Below the pieces are notes generated by a model. That model worked only from the letters and a program-made list of their open reading frames with translations, was not told where the DNA came from and ran no database searches. 64,000 bases of DNA, taken from the NCBI RefSeq assembly GCF_000499845.2, contig NC_023754.2:27442611-27506610 (forward strand). Reading direction: 5' to 3'. Position numbers and translations under genes: made by a program. Shown here one piece after another: positions 49,807 to 61,240 of this stretch. Origin of the DNA: Phaseolus vulgaris (Eukaryota > Streptophyta > Magnoliopsida > Fabales > Fabaceae). The number at the start of each line of letters is the position of its first letter. Within the stretch, counting starts at the first letter, position 1.

Positions 49807-51957
49807 CTATAAAACAGAAATGGACATTGGTACTGAAACATCACCGGCAAAGCTGGTATCCCTAGTTGTAGTTGAATTGCTAGCAAACGCATAGCCTACA
49901 CCTAATCCACCATAAGGTAAAGATGCATGCTCGCATCTTTGAAACACTCTTGCAAGTGAAGCTGCTTTTCTTCTTGCACGTTTTGTCCCTGTAAAAAGAA
50001 GGGTTTGAAGTAAGCCAGCCAAAGCCGGCGCCTTCACAACTCTTTCTGTTGCAGCTGAACCTCCACTCCGGCATAACTCAAGCAATGCTGCAACCGCGTT
50101 CTCTTTACCTCTCGGCGTTCCACAACGCATCATGCCGATTAAACCAGCAACTGCTGCTTCCTCATTTACCACTGCTTTGGCCCCAATAGGCTGCCGGACG
50201 ATCAACGCCAGTGCACCGGCTGCTTCTTCTGCAACTCCTTCGTTCCCTAAAGCACCTACAAGTGCTGTCACTGCCCCGGCTTCTATCATCCTAACACAAT
50301 TCTCAGTGTGTGTGGAAAGATTGAACAAAGCTGTCACGGCATCCTTCTTTCCTCTGGGAGTCCCCTCTTGCAACAGCCCTGCCAGGGCCTCAACTGCTCC
50401 AATCTCATCTGCAATTATTTTCTTATAATCATGGACGGCCGATAGGCTGAACAACGTTGCAGCAGCGTTTTCCTTTGCCTCTGTGGTGTGTCCAAATCTC
50501 AACACATCAACAATTGATCCAAGACATCCTTCCTCGTCCATGATCCTACTTTTGTTCTTGTCAAAAATGGACAAATTGAGCAGTGCAGTCACAGAATTCT
50601 CCTGAGCAACAGCATTGGGCGATGAAAGTAAATTCCTAAGATAGGGAATCGCCCCTGCTTCTGCAATGAAGGCGCGGTTTTCCTTTCCCGTTTTTGCAAG
50701 CAACCTAATCTCCCGAGCAGCCACAGTCTTCCCAGCCTGAGACCCACCAGCAAGCTGTTGAATAAGAAGCTTTGCTGTGGCTCTGTTGGCTTCTAGGGCA
50801 GCTTTGGTGGGACAAGCCGATGCAAAAGCTTCACCCATCGCATCCATGACCTCTGGTGGCTCGAGAGGAACCCCATGTGCAGTGCACCACTGCACAATCA
50901 AATTCCTTAGAGCACGGTTCGGAACAAGGCGAGTGTGTGCAAGCATTTGACCTGTTTTGGGGCAAGTAGTGTGCCCTTCTTCCATCCACCGTGAAATGGA
51001 ACTCCTATCATATGTTTGACCAGTGGAAATAATTACAGGATCTCTCATCAAATCCAACGAAATTGGACAGGAGAAGTCCTTAGGAACGGTAAAAAACGTT
51101 TCAGCGATTTCTCGAGTAATCAACCTCTTCTTAGGCTTCTTCTGACTCCTGTTCTCCAGACCAAGTTCATCCTCCTCAAAGCCAAAAAGCAAAAACCTGC
51201 AATATCTAGTCATAGCCACCAACCCATTAAGCACAGAAATAGTAGGCTCAATGTCACCCTCGTGATTAACAATCTGCTCCTCCAATGCCTCAATTTCAGT
51301 CCTACAACTATCTGCATCCACAATCTGCAACTTCTCAACATAGAAAGATCTCAATTCAGCAGAATCAGGAATCCTTCCATTCTCAAACTCGTCAAGAAAG
51401 GAAAAAAACCGAATCCTGAGAGCATCATCCTTCATATCTATAAAAAGCTTAGCTCTCCTCGACTGCTTCTGCAAGAGCTCAACCTGTTCCCTAATATCCT
51501 TACTCAACAAAACATCCTTAACGGGAAAAACATCCAAAAGGGTCGAAATCTCCTGGTTCAAATCGTGGAAGTGACCAGAGATGGAATCGTTCTGAAGCAA
51601 GAGCCACAACTTACTCGATTGAGCGCAGTAGTCAAGGAGAATCTTGGAGCGGTAGAGCAAGAGGTAGAGCTCCTTGAGACAAAGCACCGTCGTGGGTGGA
51701 AGACACGACGAACCTGAATCGGAATCATGCAAATACTCCAAAAGCAACTGGAAAGCCTCGACTCTTCGGATCAGAGACCACGAGTTCTTGCGCTGGAAGA
51801 AGAAGCAACGCTTCGAAAAACAAGACACAATTTCGCGGGCAACACAGAGAAGGGTCTGAACCAAAGCGACGTCGCTTAAGTCAACGGGGGCCAGAAACGC
51901 GTCCAACGTCGGCGACCTCCTCCGCCTGAGCGAGGAGAAAATTGCTCCTGAGGCCAT
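49807..51957 (-). CDS. PUB17: U-box/ARM-repeat E3 ubiquitin ligase, PUB17-like
   Basis: This intronless gene encodes 716 residues. An N-terminal U-box-associated helical region (about 1-280, with LCLKELYLLLYRSKILLDYC) precedes the U-box at about 290-365, seen as FSCPISLDLMRDPV, TGQTYDRSSI and TCPKTGQ. Armadillo repeats follow (about 405-690), including AVAQENSVTALLNLS, TEAKENAAATLFSLS and RGKKDAVTALFNLS. The N-terminus MASGAIFSSLRRRRSPTL matches the PUB17/ACRE276 group, whose members promote hypersensitive cell death and disease resistance in other plants. The frame is open for 16 codons further upstream, but no ATG occurs there; the first ATG downstream of about 52336 in any frame is the one at 51957, so that start is chosen. 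Length is close to the usual 720-730. Confidence 0.95.
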   Translation of the reverse strand: MASGAIFSSLRRRRSPTLDAFLAPVDLSDVALVQTLLCVAREIVSCFSKRCFFFQRKNSWSLIRRVEAFQLLLEYLHDSDSGSSCLPPTTVLCLKELYLLLYRSKILLDYCAQSSKLWLLLQNDSISGHFHDLNQEISTLLDVFPVKDVLLSKDIREQVELLQKQSRRAKLFIDMKDDALRIRFFSFLDEFENGRIPDSAELRSFYVEKLQIVDADSCRTEIEALEEQIVNHEGDIEPTISVLNGLVAMTRYCRFLLFGFEEDELGLENRSQKKPKKRLITREIAETFFTVPKDFSCPISLDLMRDPVIISTGQTYDRSSISRWMEEGHTTCPKTGQMLAHTRLVPNRALRNLIVQWCTAHGVPLEPPEVMDAMGEAFASACPTKAALEANRATAKLLIQQLAGGSQAGKTVAAREIRLLAKTGKENRAFIAEAGAIPYLRNLLSSPNAVAQENSVTALLNLSIFDKNKSRIMDEEGCLGSIVDVLRFGHTTEAKENAAATLFSLSAVHDYKKIIADEIGAVEALAGLLQEGTPRGKKDAVTALFNLSTHTENCVRMIEAGAVTALVGALGNEGVAEEAAGALALIVRQPIGAKAVVNEEAAVAGLIGMMRCGTPRGKENAVAALLELCRSGGSAATERVVKAPALAGLLQTLLFTGTKRARRKAASLARVFQRCEHASLPYGGLGVGYAFASNSTTTRDTSFAGDVSVPMSISVL

Positions 51958-53610
51958 TCCAGAAGTTGTAGGGTTTCCGCGTTGAAGCACACTTGGGGAA
52001 TTCAATATGTTGTTATCTTGGATACCCCGATGGCAATTTTAAGAACCCAGAAGTGTTCAAGGAGAAATATAAGAACTTGCGGAAGTTTCAGATCTGGGGG
52101 AGCGGGAGAGAAAGAATTTTCCGGGAAAAGAAACTATAGCTTGGCAAACAGAGAAAGAAAGACTATGAAACAGTTGTTGTGTTTCGGTGGTTATGTCGGG
52201 TGGGGTTTAGAATGTTGAAAGGGTTAAGAAATAAGAAGATGCGATGAGGATGGAGGAAATCCGCGTATGAGTTAGAGAGGAAAAGAGAGAAGGACTGAAA
52301 CTCTTAAGACTTTGTTTGTTGTGCTCTTTTTTTTCTCATTTCTTTTCTTATTTTTCAATCCCGTAGGAGTTTCGATGCAGCCTGCGTGACAAGGACTTTC
52401 CTAAGTTTGACGGATTGATCATGCAGATTCTAGTCCATTCGTTTTATTTTTTTATTTTTCTATTCATTTTGGATTTGCTTTGCTTTGCAGTGAGACAGGG
52501 AAAGAGTAAAGGAAAGGGTTAAAGATAGGTAGATAGATGGGTTTGGCTTGTCAACCCCAAAAAGAAGGGTTCGACTTTTGAAGGAAATTACGATTGTGGT
52601 GTTATTGGCATGGTTTCAGAAAGATAATGCTGTTTTTTCATATAAGGCTTAAACGGTAATTGAAGAAGAAGTTGTGAGTGTTTGTGTGTGGTTTTGGGTT
52701 TGACTTTGTGGGTGGAGCAGTGCCTCTGATGCCCTTCGTCCGTTTTTGCTTTCTTCGGCCATGATTTCAAATTTGTTTAAAGTCCACACTGTTTGCAGTT
52801 CCTCGATTTCTGTGCATCATGTTTCTTTTTCCCTCACAACACAAAAAAAACAGTAACTATGGATAGATGCATTTGCTACCGTTTTGAGCTCTTTTTATTA
52901 GTACTTCCTTTGCTTTAATTCGAAAATGTAAATGCCTTCATCATCCATCTTCGTCTAGGTTGTTAATGCCGTGTTTTTTTTCTTACAATAACATAGAAAT
53001 AGATATAATTTCCATTATTATTGTCAAAACTTCAACTATAGGATAAAAAATGACACTTCAAAAAATAGAGGGTAATAATTGTCATTATTAGATTTGTTAT
53101 TTTCTACTAATGTAGTGTTTTATTAAGGATTTTATCATACTATTTTAACAGACAAAAATATCAGATAGTTTTTATGAAAAAAATTAGTTGGCAGACTTTT
53201 TCTAATAAAGAAATATTTTTTACCTTTTTGTCCTGATCATCTATTTCCTTTCCAATCTATAAATAATTATAAACTAGAAAAAATGAATCAGAATTAAAAA
53301 ATAAAAATAGAGAAATTAAATGTCTCTATTTTATAAAATGACATATTATACCAAATAAGATACGGAACTCTATTCAAATTAATTTTTTGTTAAAAAACAT
53401 TTTTAATACAAAATAATAACAAACAAAATTAAACATATTTATCGAAATCGAACTAGGTCGGCCGGTTCAATTGGTTGAACCAAAAACTGACCCAGGATTT
53501 TGTCCAAATCTTTTAAGAAATAGAATTTCAATCAAATTGAATTAAAATTGATCAAATCAGTTATGATTGGAAAAAATAAATAGTGAGGTGAGGAGTTTAG
53601 TCGAATGGTT

Positions 53611-53613
<3 letters not shown>

Positions 53614-53647
<34 letters not shown>
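53614..53647. repeat. (AT)17 microsatellite
   Basis: Uninterrupted AT dinucleotide run of about 34 bases. Confidence 0.95.
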
Positions 53648-53652
<5 letters not shown>

Positions 53653-54831
53653 ATTTTTTTAAAAACATTGTAGTTATTAATTTATTTTATTTGTCACGAA
53701 TGTATTATATGTTATGGTTTATTCGGGTTTACAAAGTTATGTGTGTAATCTTATTTTTATTTTTTATTAATATTGTTTTGCGTATTATATTACTATATTA
53801 AAATAATAATATTTTGTTAAATTTGGTTAGATTTTGATTTAGCCGGATTAAAGTTTGACGTCATGTTCCCTGTATAAGTTGGTTTGGAGAAATGGGGAAA
53901 GAGAGTTGACTTGAGAAAAGCGATGGGAGCATTATTATGATATATAGCGTGCTTAATGCTTAGCTGTAATTTGGAGGCAAACGCGGAGTTAGGCTCTTTT
54001 GACTAACCAAAGAAACACTTTAACTAGCAGCAGTAGGCACCACTCCAAACGCCAACTTCACTGCTCAACACACATTTTCCAACTGCACAAAGGCTGACGC
54101 CACATAACTGATTCTTCAAACACATAAATAGTAGTTTCTTTCCTAAAAGCATTTTTCCAAAATTCATAAAAAATACTATTTTTTTATTTAAAATGCATTA
54201 AATGAAATATTTTATACAAATAATTTAATTTCAAAAAATACAGGACATATTTATAAAAATGTAAAAATAAATAAGTCTAGAAAATAAAAACAACAACAAT
54301 AAAATAAAAACAAAAACCATAAATAAATAAATAAAGATTGCAGAAAAAATAATAATAACTAAAAACATAAAAGGTATAAAATAAAGGAAAAATAAAATAA
54401 GATAAAGATAAAAGATATAAAAAAATCAAATAAATCAAAACAAGATAAATATAAGAGATATAAGACGATATTAAATAAGTATATGTTGATCATAAAAAGG
54501 AAAATAAATGAGAGATTATCATTCATTTAAAGGAAAGTATATGTTACATCATCAATAATAATAAAAATAAATACTAATTTATGTTTATAGATTCAACTTT
54601 TATGTTGTTGTAGAGTTTAATTTTTTATTTTCTTCATTTTAAAAAAAATAATTTTAAAGTAAATATTTTTAATTTATTACTTTTTTATTTTTATTTTGTA
54701 AAAACTCATTTATTTAATCATTAATTATATTTCTAATTATTTTAAACATTAAAAATATTTATTTTTTAATGCATTCAAAATTAAAATTATTAAAAAAATA
54801 AATTATTATTTATTTATTTATTTTTAAAATG

Positions 54832-54960
54832 GTGCTAGATAGAGAAATAAAAAATAAAAGAGTGCTAGATAGAGAAATAAAAACAAAAGGGTGATAGGGA
54901 AATAAAAACAAAAGGGTGCTAGATAGGGAAATAAAGATGTAAATGGTGTAGATAGGAAAT
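54832..54960 (+). repeat. Minisatellite of about 30 bp, 4-5 units
   Basis: Units starting GTGCTAGATAGAGAAATAAA recur at 54832 and 54862, with shortened or altered copies at 54891, 54916 and 54946. Non-coding. Confidence 0.85.
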
Positions 54961-56823
54961 TGAGCCACTATATTAACTAATTAGATATTATTTCAAAAAT
55001 TAAAAAAGTTATTAATATATAAAGTAATTTTTATTACTAATAAAAAATAAATAAATTGATACGTAATTAAGTATTAAGTTTTTAAGCTACTAATAATTAT
55101 TTTAATTTTATTTAATTAATTAATTTCTTAGTTTTAAAATATTTTTTATTTAATAATTTTTTGTAGGGTAATTTTAGGTTGTTTTGATGTAGTGGCAAGG
55201 GTTCACATGTTATATGTAAAAAGTTTATGCAGTGAAAATATATTTTTCTATATTCTTCGGTCACATAGTGTTTTACTTCTTCTTTTTTCTATCATTAGTT
55301 TAACTCGTTTAATACTTATTAGCTCTCTCAAATTTTAAGGTATTTTTTCTTTTAATAGCTATTATACTTATCATTAAATTTAAATTACACATAATTTTTT
55401 TAATCTTTTATTTTTTTTATAATTACTTTGATATTTATGTTATTGTTATTGGTATGACATTTTAAATTTTACATAATTATAATTATTTTTTTAAAACTTA
55501 ACATTGAAGAAAAGAAAGTGCATGTCCGTTCAAATATTGAATATTTAGTGTGACTTTTTTATAAGAAAAATATTTAATAATATATGAAAGAGTAGAACGA
55601 GAACAAGATTGATGTAAATAAGATACAAATTTTATATATGATACAAATGATTATAAATATGAAGATGAATATTTAACTCACTTATATTATATTTCCATTA
55701 TCTTCACCAATAATAATTTATCATAGTATTATAATATATTAGAGAACATAGTAACATTATTTTATTTATTTATCTCTTTTTATAAGATTAGTTTTTCAAT
55801 TCTCTTTTTGCATTAAAATTTTAATACTATTAAATCTTAAATCACTTTTAAGGAACACGTGTATATATATTATTAGTTACTAATTAATTTTTAATATTTA
55901 ATCTTATACTTAATATAATAGATTCTGTTTAGCTTTTTAAAATTGATTAAAACTAAATAAAAAATAAAAAAATTAATTTTACTCATTTTCAAAATCCGAC
56001 TAACAAAAATGTTACTTAACTTAAGTACGACGCACTGCCAAACACATATTTTTTGGGAAAAGTCAAAAGCTAAAAAGAGGCCACGTGTTGCACGGTCAAT
56101 CCAGGACTTATTCGATAGTTGAAGGAACATGTGATGCTTACGTAGGATTCCTTTGACCTGTGCCAAACATGTTTTGATTTTGAGCGAGTAAATCACGCTA
56201 TCTCTTGCCCCTTTTTACACGATCTTAGTTGTTACCTGTCACTAATTCTAGTTTAAAAAAATGGTTCTCATATTATGATTCTTCAACAAAATCACTTTAA
56301 ACGGTTCATTAAAAAGTGCTTGTTATATTTGTTCCTCTTCTCCCTCTCTTTCCTTTTCAATGCAGATATATTTTCCTATCAAACACTATAATCTTAACAA
56401 TATATACATTCCTTTTCTAATAAATATCCAAAAATCAAGTGCATTCCATGAAAAAAATGTGCTAATTCTTTCACTCGGTTCAGAATTAGTTTTTTTTTTC
56501 ATTTTAATATCCAAATATCATATGCATTCTATTAAATAAATTAAGTCAAGTCAACTATACTTACTTTGATAATTAGGCAACCTTCTTTAAAATATTTAAA
56601 ATATGTTTTTAAACTTCATAAATAGTTTAAAATTTAATTTTAATTCTCATAACACTTTCGTTAAGTTCGGGACTTTATTTTTAAAATGAATAATTTCAGT
56701 TTCTGTTATTAAGTATTTTACGTTCAAGTTTTATTTCTCTATGTACTCCTAACTTAATATTGCCACATGTATTTCAATAATTACTTAAATATATTTATAG
56801 TTTTAAAAATATCTCAAAATTTA

Positions 56824-56827
<4 letters not shown>

Positions 56828-56913
<86 letters not shown>
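56828..56913. repeat. (TA)43 microsatellite
   Basis: Uninterrupted run of 43 TA units, the longest in the window. It lies next to the dispersed repeat at 56937. Confidence 0.95.
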
Positions 56914-56917
<4 letters not shown>

Positions 56918-56936
56918 CTATTATTTAACTGGGAGA

Positions 56937-57131
56937 AATTGATGCTATAATTAAATTTAGAAATCATTTAATAATTATAGAAACTAATTTGGAAGTCATT
57001 TAACAATAATAGAAATTAATTTAAAAACTATAATTTTTTTTAGTTTCTAAAATATCTCTAATTTAATTACTATAATAACTAATTATTTTTTATCTCTAAA
57101 ATTAGTTTTTATTTCATGATTTTTTTTAGTG
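56937..57131. repeat. Dispersed AT-rich repeat with a CACTA-like end
   Basis: It shares TTTAACAATAATA, TTTTTTTTAGTTTCTAAAAT and ATCTCTAATTTA words, in the same order, with 60173-60300. Its right end is the inverse of CACTAAAAAAAATCATGAAA, the same kind of terminus as at 31717. It may be a decayed non-autonomous DNA transposon. Confidence 0.5.
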
Positions 57132-60100
57132 ATAAAAATAACAATAATAATAAATTTTTAATATCATAAATAAAAATTCACTCACAAATCACAGTATATT
57201 ATGTTTAAATTAAACATAACAATAAATAAAACATGTCAATAAGTTTAAATTAAATAATACATAATAATATATATTAAAAAATATAAAAAAATATAATGGA
57301 TAAAAATATGTAACATATATAATCATGTTATCAACTGTATTATAAATTAAGTATGAAGTTGAAAGTCTCAAAATTAAGAAAATATGAAGAAGATGATCAT
57401 ATATGAAAAAAAAAATCATTAGATATATTATTTTAAGGTTTTTGGTAAAAAAAGTATGTATATTTATTTTATGTAAATTGACTTATGAAATGATTTATTG
57501 ATATGTATGAACTATTTTTAGTATACTTTTTTTAAATCCAATAAATTATTAGATTATACTTAATTTAAAACACATACTAATTATAAATGAAAGAGATACC
57601 AAGTGGATTTTTTATTTGTCATTAGAGTATTCAGAAGAAACAATGAAATATAATCTATCGTATTTCATCCCAATTTTCATTCACTCTAATTCTAAAGAAA
57701 TAAGGCATACAGGTAATTTTGTTTATTTTATCATAAACTATTTAAAAGCAACGAAGTGGAAATTTTATTACATTATAATTACACGCTATTCCATTTTAAT
57801 TGAATCAATTCAATTTATTTATTTTTTCAATCGAAGCATAACTTTGGGTATATTGTCTCTTACATTTTTTCGATAAACTATTATCTTCAGACTAGTGGTG
57901 TTATATACTCAGTTATTTGAGTCCTAATATTATTATTTTTAGGTAACTATATTTATATATTAATTCTTTTACCCTCTCTTTCCAATTTATTCTTCTCATC
58001 TCTCAATTTAATATTTCATGATTTTTCTTCTTCAAAGAACACTTTATAAAATATTATGAAAAAACTCATTTTCTTATAATTTTTCATAAAAAAATTCACA
58101 TGAAAATTTTCAATGTGTTCACTCATGTTTGTTACATTCATCCACCTCCAAGTGAGCATGTTATCTATTTGGCATTATTTTTAACGAACCTTAAATGCAC
58201 ACCTACAATAATTAATCGAGTAGATAGGAATTAAAAGGGTTGTCCTTTTATATGTCAAAATTAAAGAGGTGTCTATTACAAAAAAAACAAATAAAAAAAA
58301 TGTGTCAGAACCTTTCTTGATACGGGTCTAATCCCCTTTTTTTCTTATAAACTTTCCACCCAATTCCAAATTTTGTAGGTATAGAAAACCTTAATTATAT
58401 CACAAATATATAAAATAAATTTGAACATACACTTATTTAAATAGAAGGCATACAAATAATTTAGGCTTGACAGTGAAAAATGTTACAGTAAAAGAAAAAC
58501 GCGATTCTTGATATTCCAATCTCTATCCAATTAGTTTCACTGTTTTCAACCTCAGGAAGATGAGTGGCTATCCATGCATGAGATTTTGCCAAGCGTCGAA
58601 AGCTCCAAAGTGCAAGTGTCTCTGCTTAGTTTGTGGTTAATTTTATTTTAAGAAGAAACAAAAAAAACACAAACATCAAAAAGCACGAGGCTGTGCTATG
58701 GTTTGACGAACTCAGTGCCCTTTGAGAAAAGGCACCAGAAAATACTTTTTTTGTGGCATAAGAAAATCACCGACCATGGAAATTTTCATGTTCTTAAGAT
58801 CACACATTTTTCTTTCCTTACCATGAAGGAAGCAAGCAAAAGTCCTATTATATGTGTAAATGTCACTGCTCCTAGAGTGTACACCACAAACATAGAAATC
58901 AAAATTGGTCACTCCTTCTAATTAATGTGGATCACGAGAAGGAGGAAACTAGAAGCTAGACAGGTATGGTTAGTTACCGATATTATTTCTACCTGTTCCT
59001 TTTAAACTTAAATAAATAGTAGTGATTTGATTTCCATTAAATTAATTTTCAATAGATGCCTACAATGTCAAATAATTAATCTCATTTGAAACCTGTGTGT
59101 ATCTATAAAACATTAAATGTTGCCTTTTCAAGAATTTAAAAGTAGGTTTGCCCTTTTGCTCTCTAAATATTTATTTCAATTAAACAAAACTGAGGGAAGA
59201 TAGAAAAATGTGTTCTCATAGATAGAAAAATAATCAATATGTTGGAAGATGTTAGATTTGAATTTGAAATTAGTTATATCCTATTTGAATTAGTTACATA
59301 ATTTTTATATTTTATAGAGATATTCATATAATGTAATTTATATTTTTTAAAGTAGATTTATGTTTCAAAACTAATCAACGAATTTCAAATACATGAACAT
59401 CAATTAATACGTTTGTGATCCAGATAATTTATATCATTTTATCAACCATCTTGAATTTTTGTTTAAGGTTTTTTCTACTATTTAATCTTTGAAATTGAAT
59501 AAAAACTTCATAACAGTATAACAAAGGTTTTCAACAAAAATGAATAATAGCGTGCATATATGGATTAGGCGGCTAAATCATAATCGACCCAATAATAGAG
59601 GATTATTGGGTTAAAAGCCCAGAACAAACATATGAAGGAGAAAATGTAAATTATGAGTCAGTCTACTCGGCCCACAATTAGAAAGGATTGGATTGGACCA
59701 ACGTGAGTTGCGCATCTTAATGGACCCACTCTGGTGTGTTAAAAAGATGGGCCAGTGATCCAAAATTCCTCAATTGTAGAATTTTGTGATCCATATATGT
59801 TGTTCAATGAAGCGTTTAAAACAAAAAGGAGCTACGTTATGTGTGAAACTGCAGTTAAGTTATGGTCTGACCAGATAATAATCTTGTTAATTTCGTATGT
59901 TATATAATTCAAAGTTTTCAACTGTTAAGAATTTCATTTATGGGATTAGGGCCACCAGTTACATTTTATTATTGAACAAGAGTACCCGTAATACCACGTT
60001 CCTTGTCCGATTAATTTTTTAATATTATTTCATTTACATTTTATTAAATATATTATATATTACAAAGGTCAGATTTAAATATAGCTGGAGAAGAATAGTT

Positions 60101-60172
60101 ACTGTACTGTATTTGTAAATTTTTCCATTATTATTTGAGGAATTATCATCACATGGTAGAAACTAAATAATT

Positions 60173-60300
60173 GGTAGTTAAAACATTGATGGCTAATTAG
60201 ATACCAATTTAGAAACTATTTAACAATAATAAAAACTAATTTAGAAATATTTTTTTTTTAGTTTCTAAAATGATCTCTAATTTACGTACTATTGTAAGCA
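60173..60300. repeat. Second copy of the dispersed AT-rich repeat
   Basis: Same word order as 56937-57131 but truncated on the right side. Confidence 0.5.
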
Positions 60301-60718
60301 TTAATTTGGTTATGAACAATTTCCTACAGTTATTTTCTATACTTAATGAGTTTTATAACAGAACATCTTAATTAGAATTATTCCTTATGGATTCAACATT
60401 CGTACTTTAAATAGTATTATATGTACTATATTACAGTTGATTCGGTATACTTGTTGAGAAAAATCAATATAATTCGTGTTAATCACATATTATACATATT
60501 TTCTACATTAATAATTAAGTGTCTATATTTTCATTATGAAAAAATTGTACTTATATAGTATTACGAAACCTTGGAAAGTAAATAAAAAAAAGAAAGACAA
60601 TAGTGTAGTAGTGTTAGGTGGTAAAAGAAGAACAAAGGGTTTGAGAAAATTGTTGGATTATTTTGGTTCAACATTTTTATTATTTGTCACATAATTTTGT
60701 ATATATGCACCTCCTAGA

Positions 60719-60850
60719 AGTAACGAGCATTTCAAAACCGTCGACAATAATGGGGGTTTCAAAACCACTGATAATAAAGAGGGTTTCAAAATTGGTGACA
60801 ATAACGAGGGTTTCAAAACTGTTAGGAGTAACGGATTTTTCAGGCGCTTG
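60719..60850. repeat. 27-bp minisatellite open on both strands
   Basis: The word TTCAAAA or its variants recur at 60731, 60758, 60785, 60812 and 60839, exactly 27 bases apart. Read on the plus strand the units give nine-residue peptides of the type VSKLVTITR; on the minus strand they give units of the type FETLVIVTN. Neither frame extends into a recognisable gene. Confidence 0.9.
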
Positions 60851-61240
60851 TAGAAATCGCTGGTAATCTGTTAGTGACACTGGATCTTTTAGGAAAAAAA
60901 TAATCCACAGGTAAGGTACTTAACGGGGATTAAAACTATCGAAAACGCCAAATATAGTGTAAGAGGTGGTGAATGCATCTTCAATCTTTATTCTTCAATA
61001 ATAGTTTATTATAATTCAAATTAGATAAAATTGCGAGATAGTTCAAAGTTTTCTTGACTTTAGCAAGGATATGAATGTTTAGAATATGAAGATCATGTGA
61101 ATACCAATTTTTTAGAGAGAAAATCCCCATATTAAAATGTAAAAACAATCTTAAAACAAGAAAGGTTGTGCAAACTTTTCATCTTATTATCCTCCAAAAC
61201 TCTTGAGCACAATCTCATATTTTAGTTCATTGAACCACAT

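Larger units (their letters stand above)
51958..61240. other. Large AT-rich spacer with several simple and dispersed repeats
   Basis: About 51958-52340 is the probable PUB17 leader, with a T-rich promoter region behind it. No further gene is supported. It holds TA microsatellites (53614-53647, 56828-56913), a minisatellite of about 30 bp (54832-54960), two copies of a dispersed AT-rich repeat (56937-57131, 60173-60300) and a 27-bp minisatellite (60719-60850). A patch at 59550-59790 is less AT-rich and might be an old LTR or gene remnant, but nothing in it is recognisable. Confidence 0.6.

Noticed and set aside
51016..51717. Plus-strand frame of 233 codons within the PUB17 gene
   Set aside because: It is antisense to a well-supported U-box/ARM coding sequence and shows no domain.
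60719..60850. Possible CRISPR-like array
   Set aside because: The 27-bp units are directly adjacent with no spacers, and the context is a plant nuclear genome.
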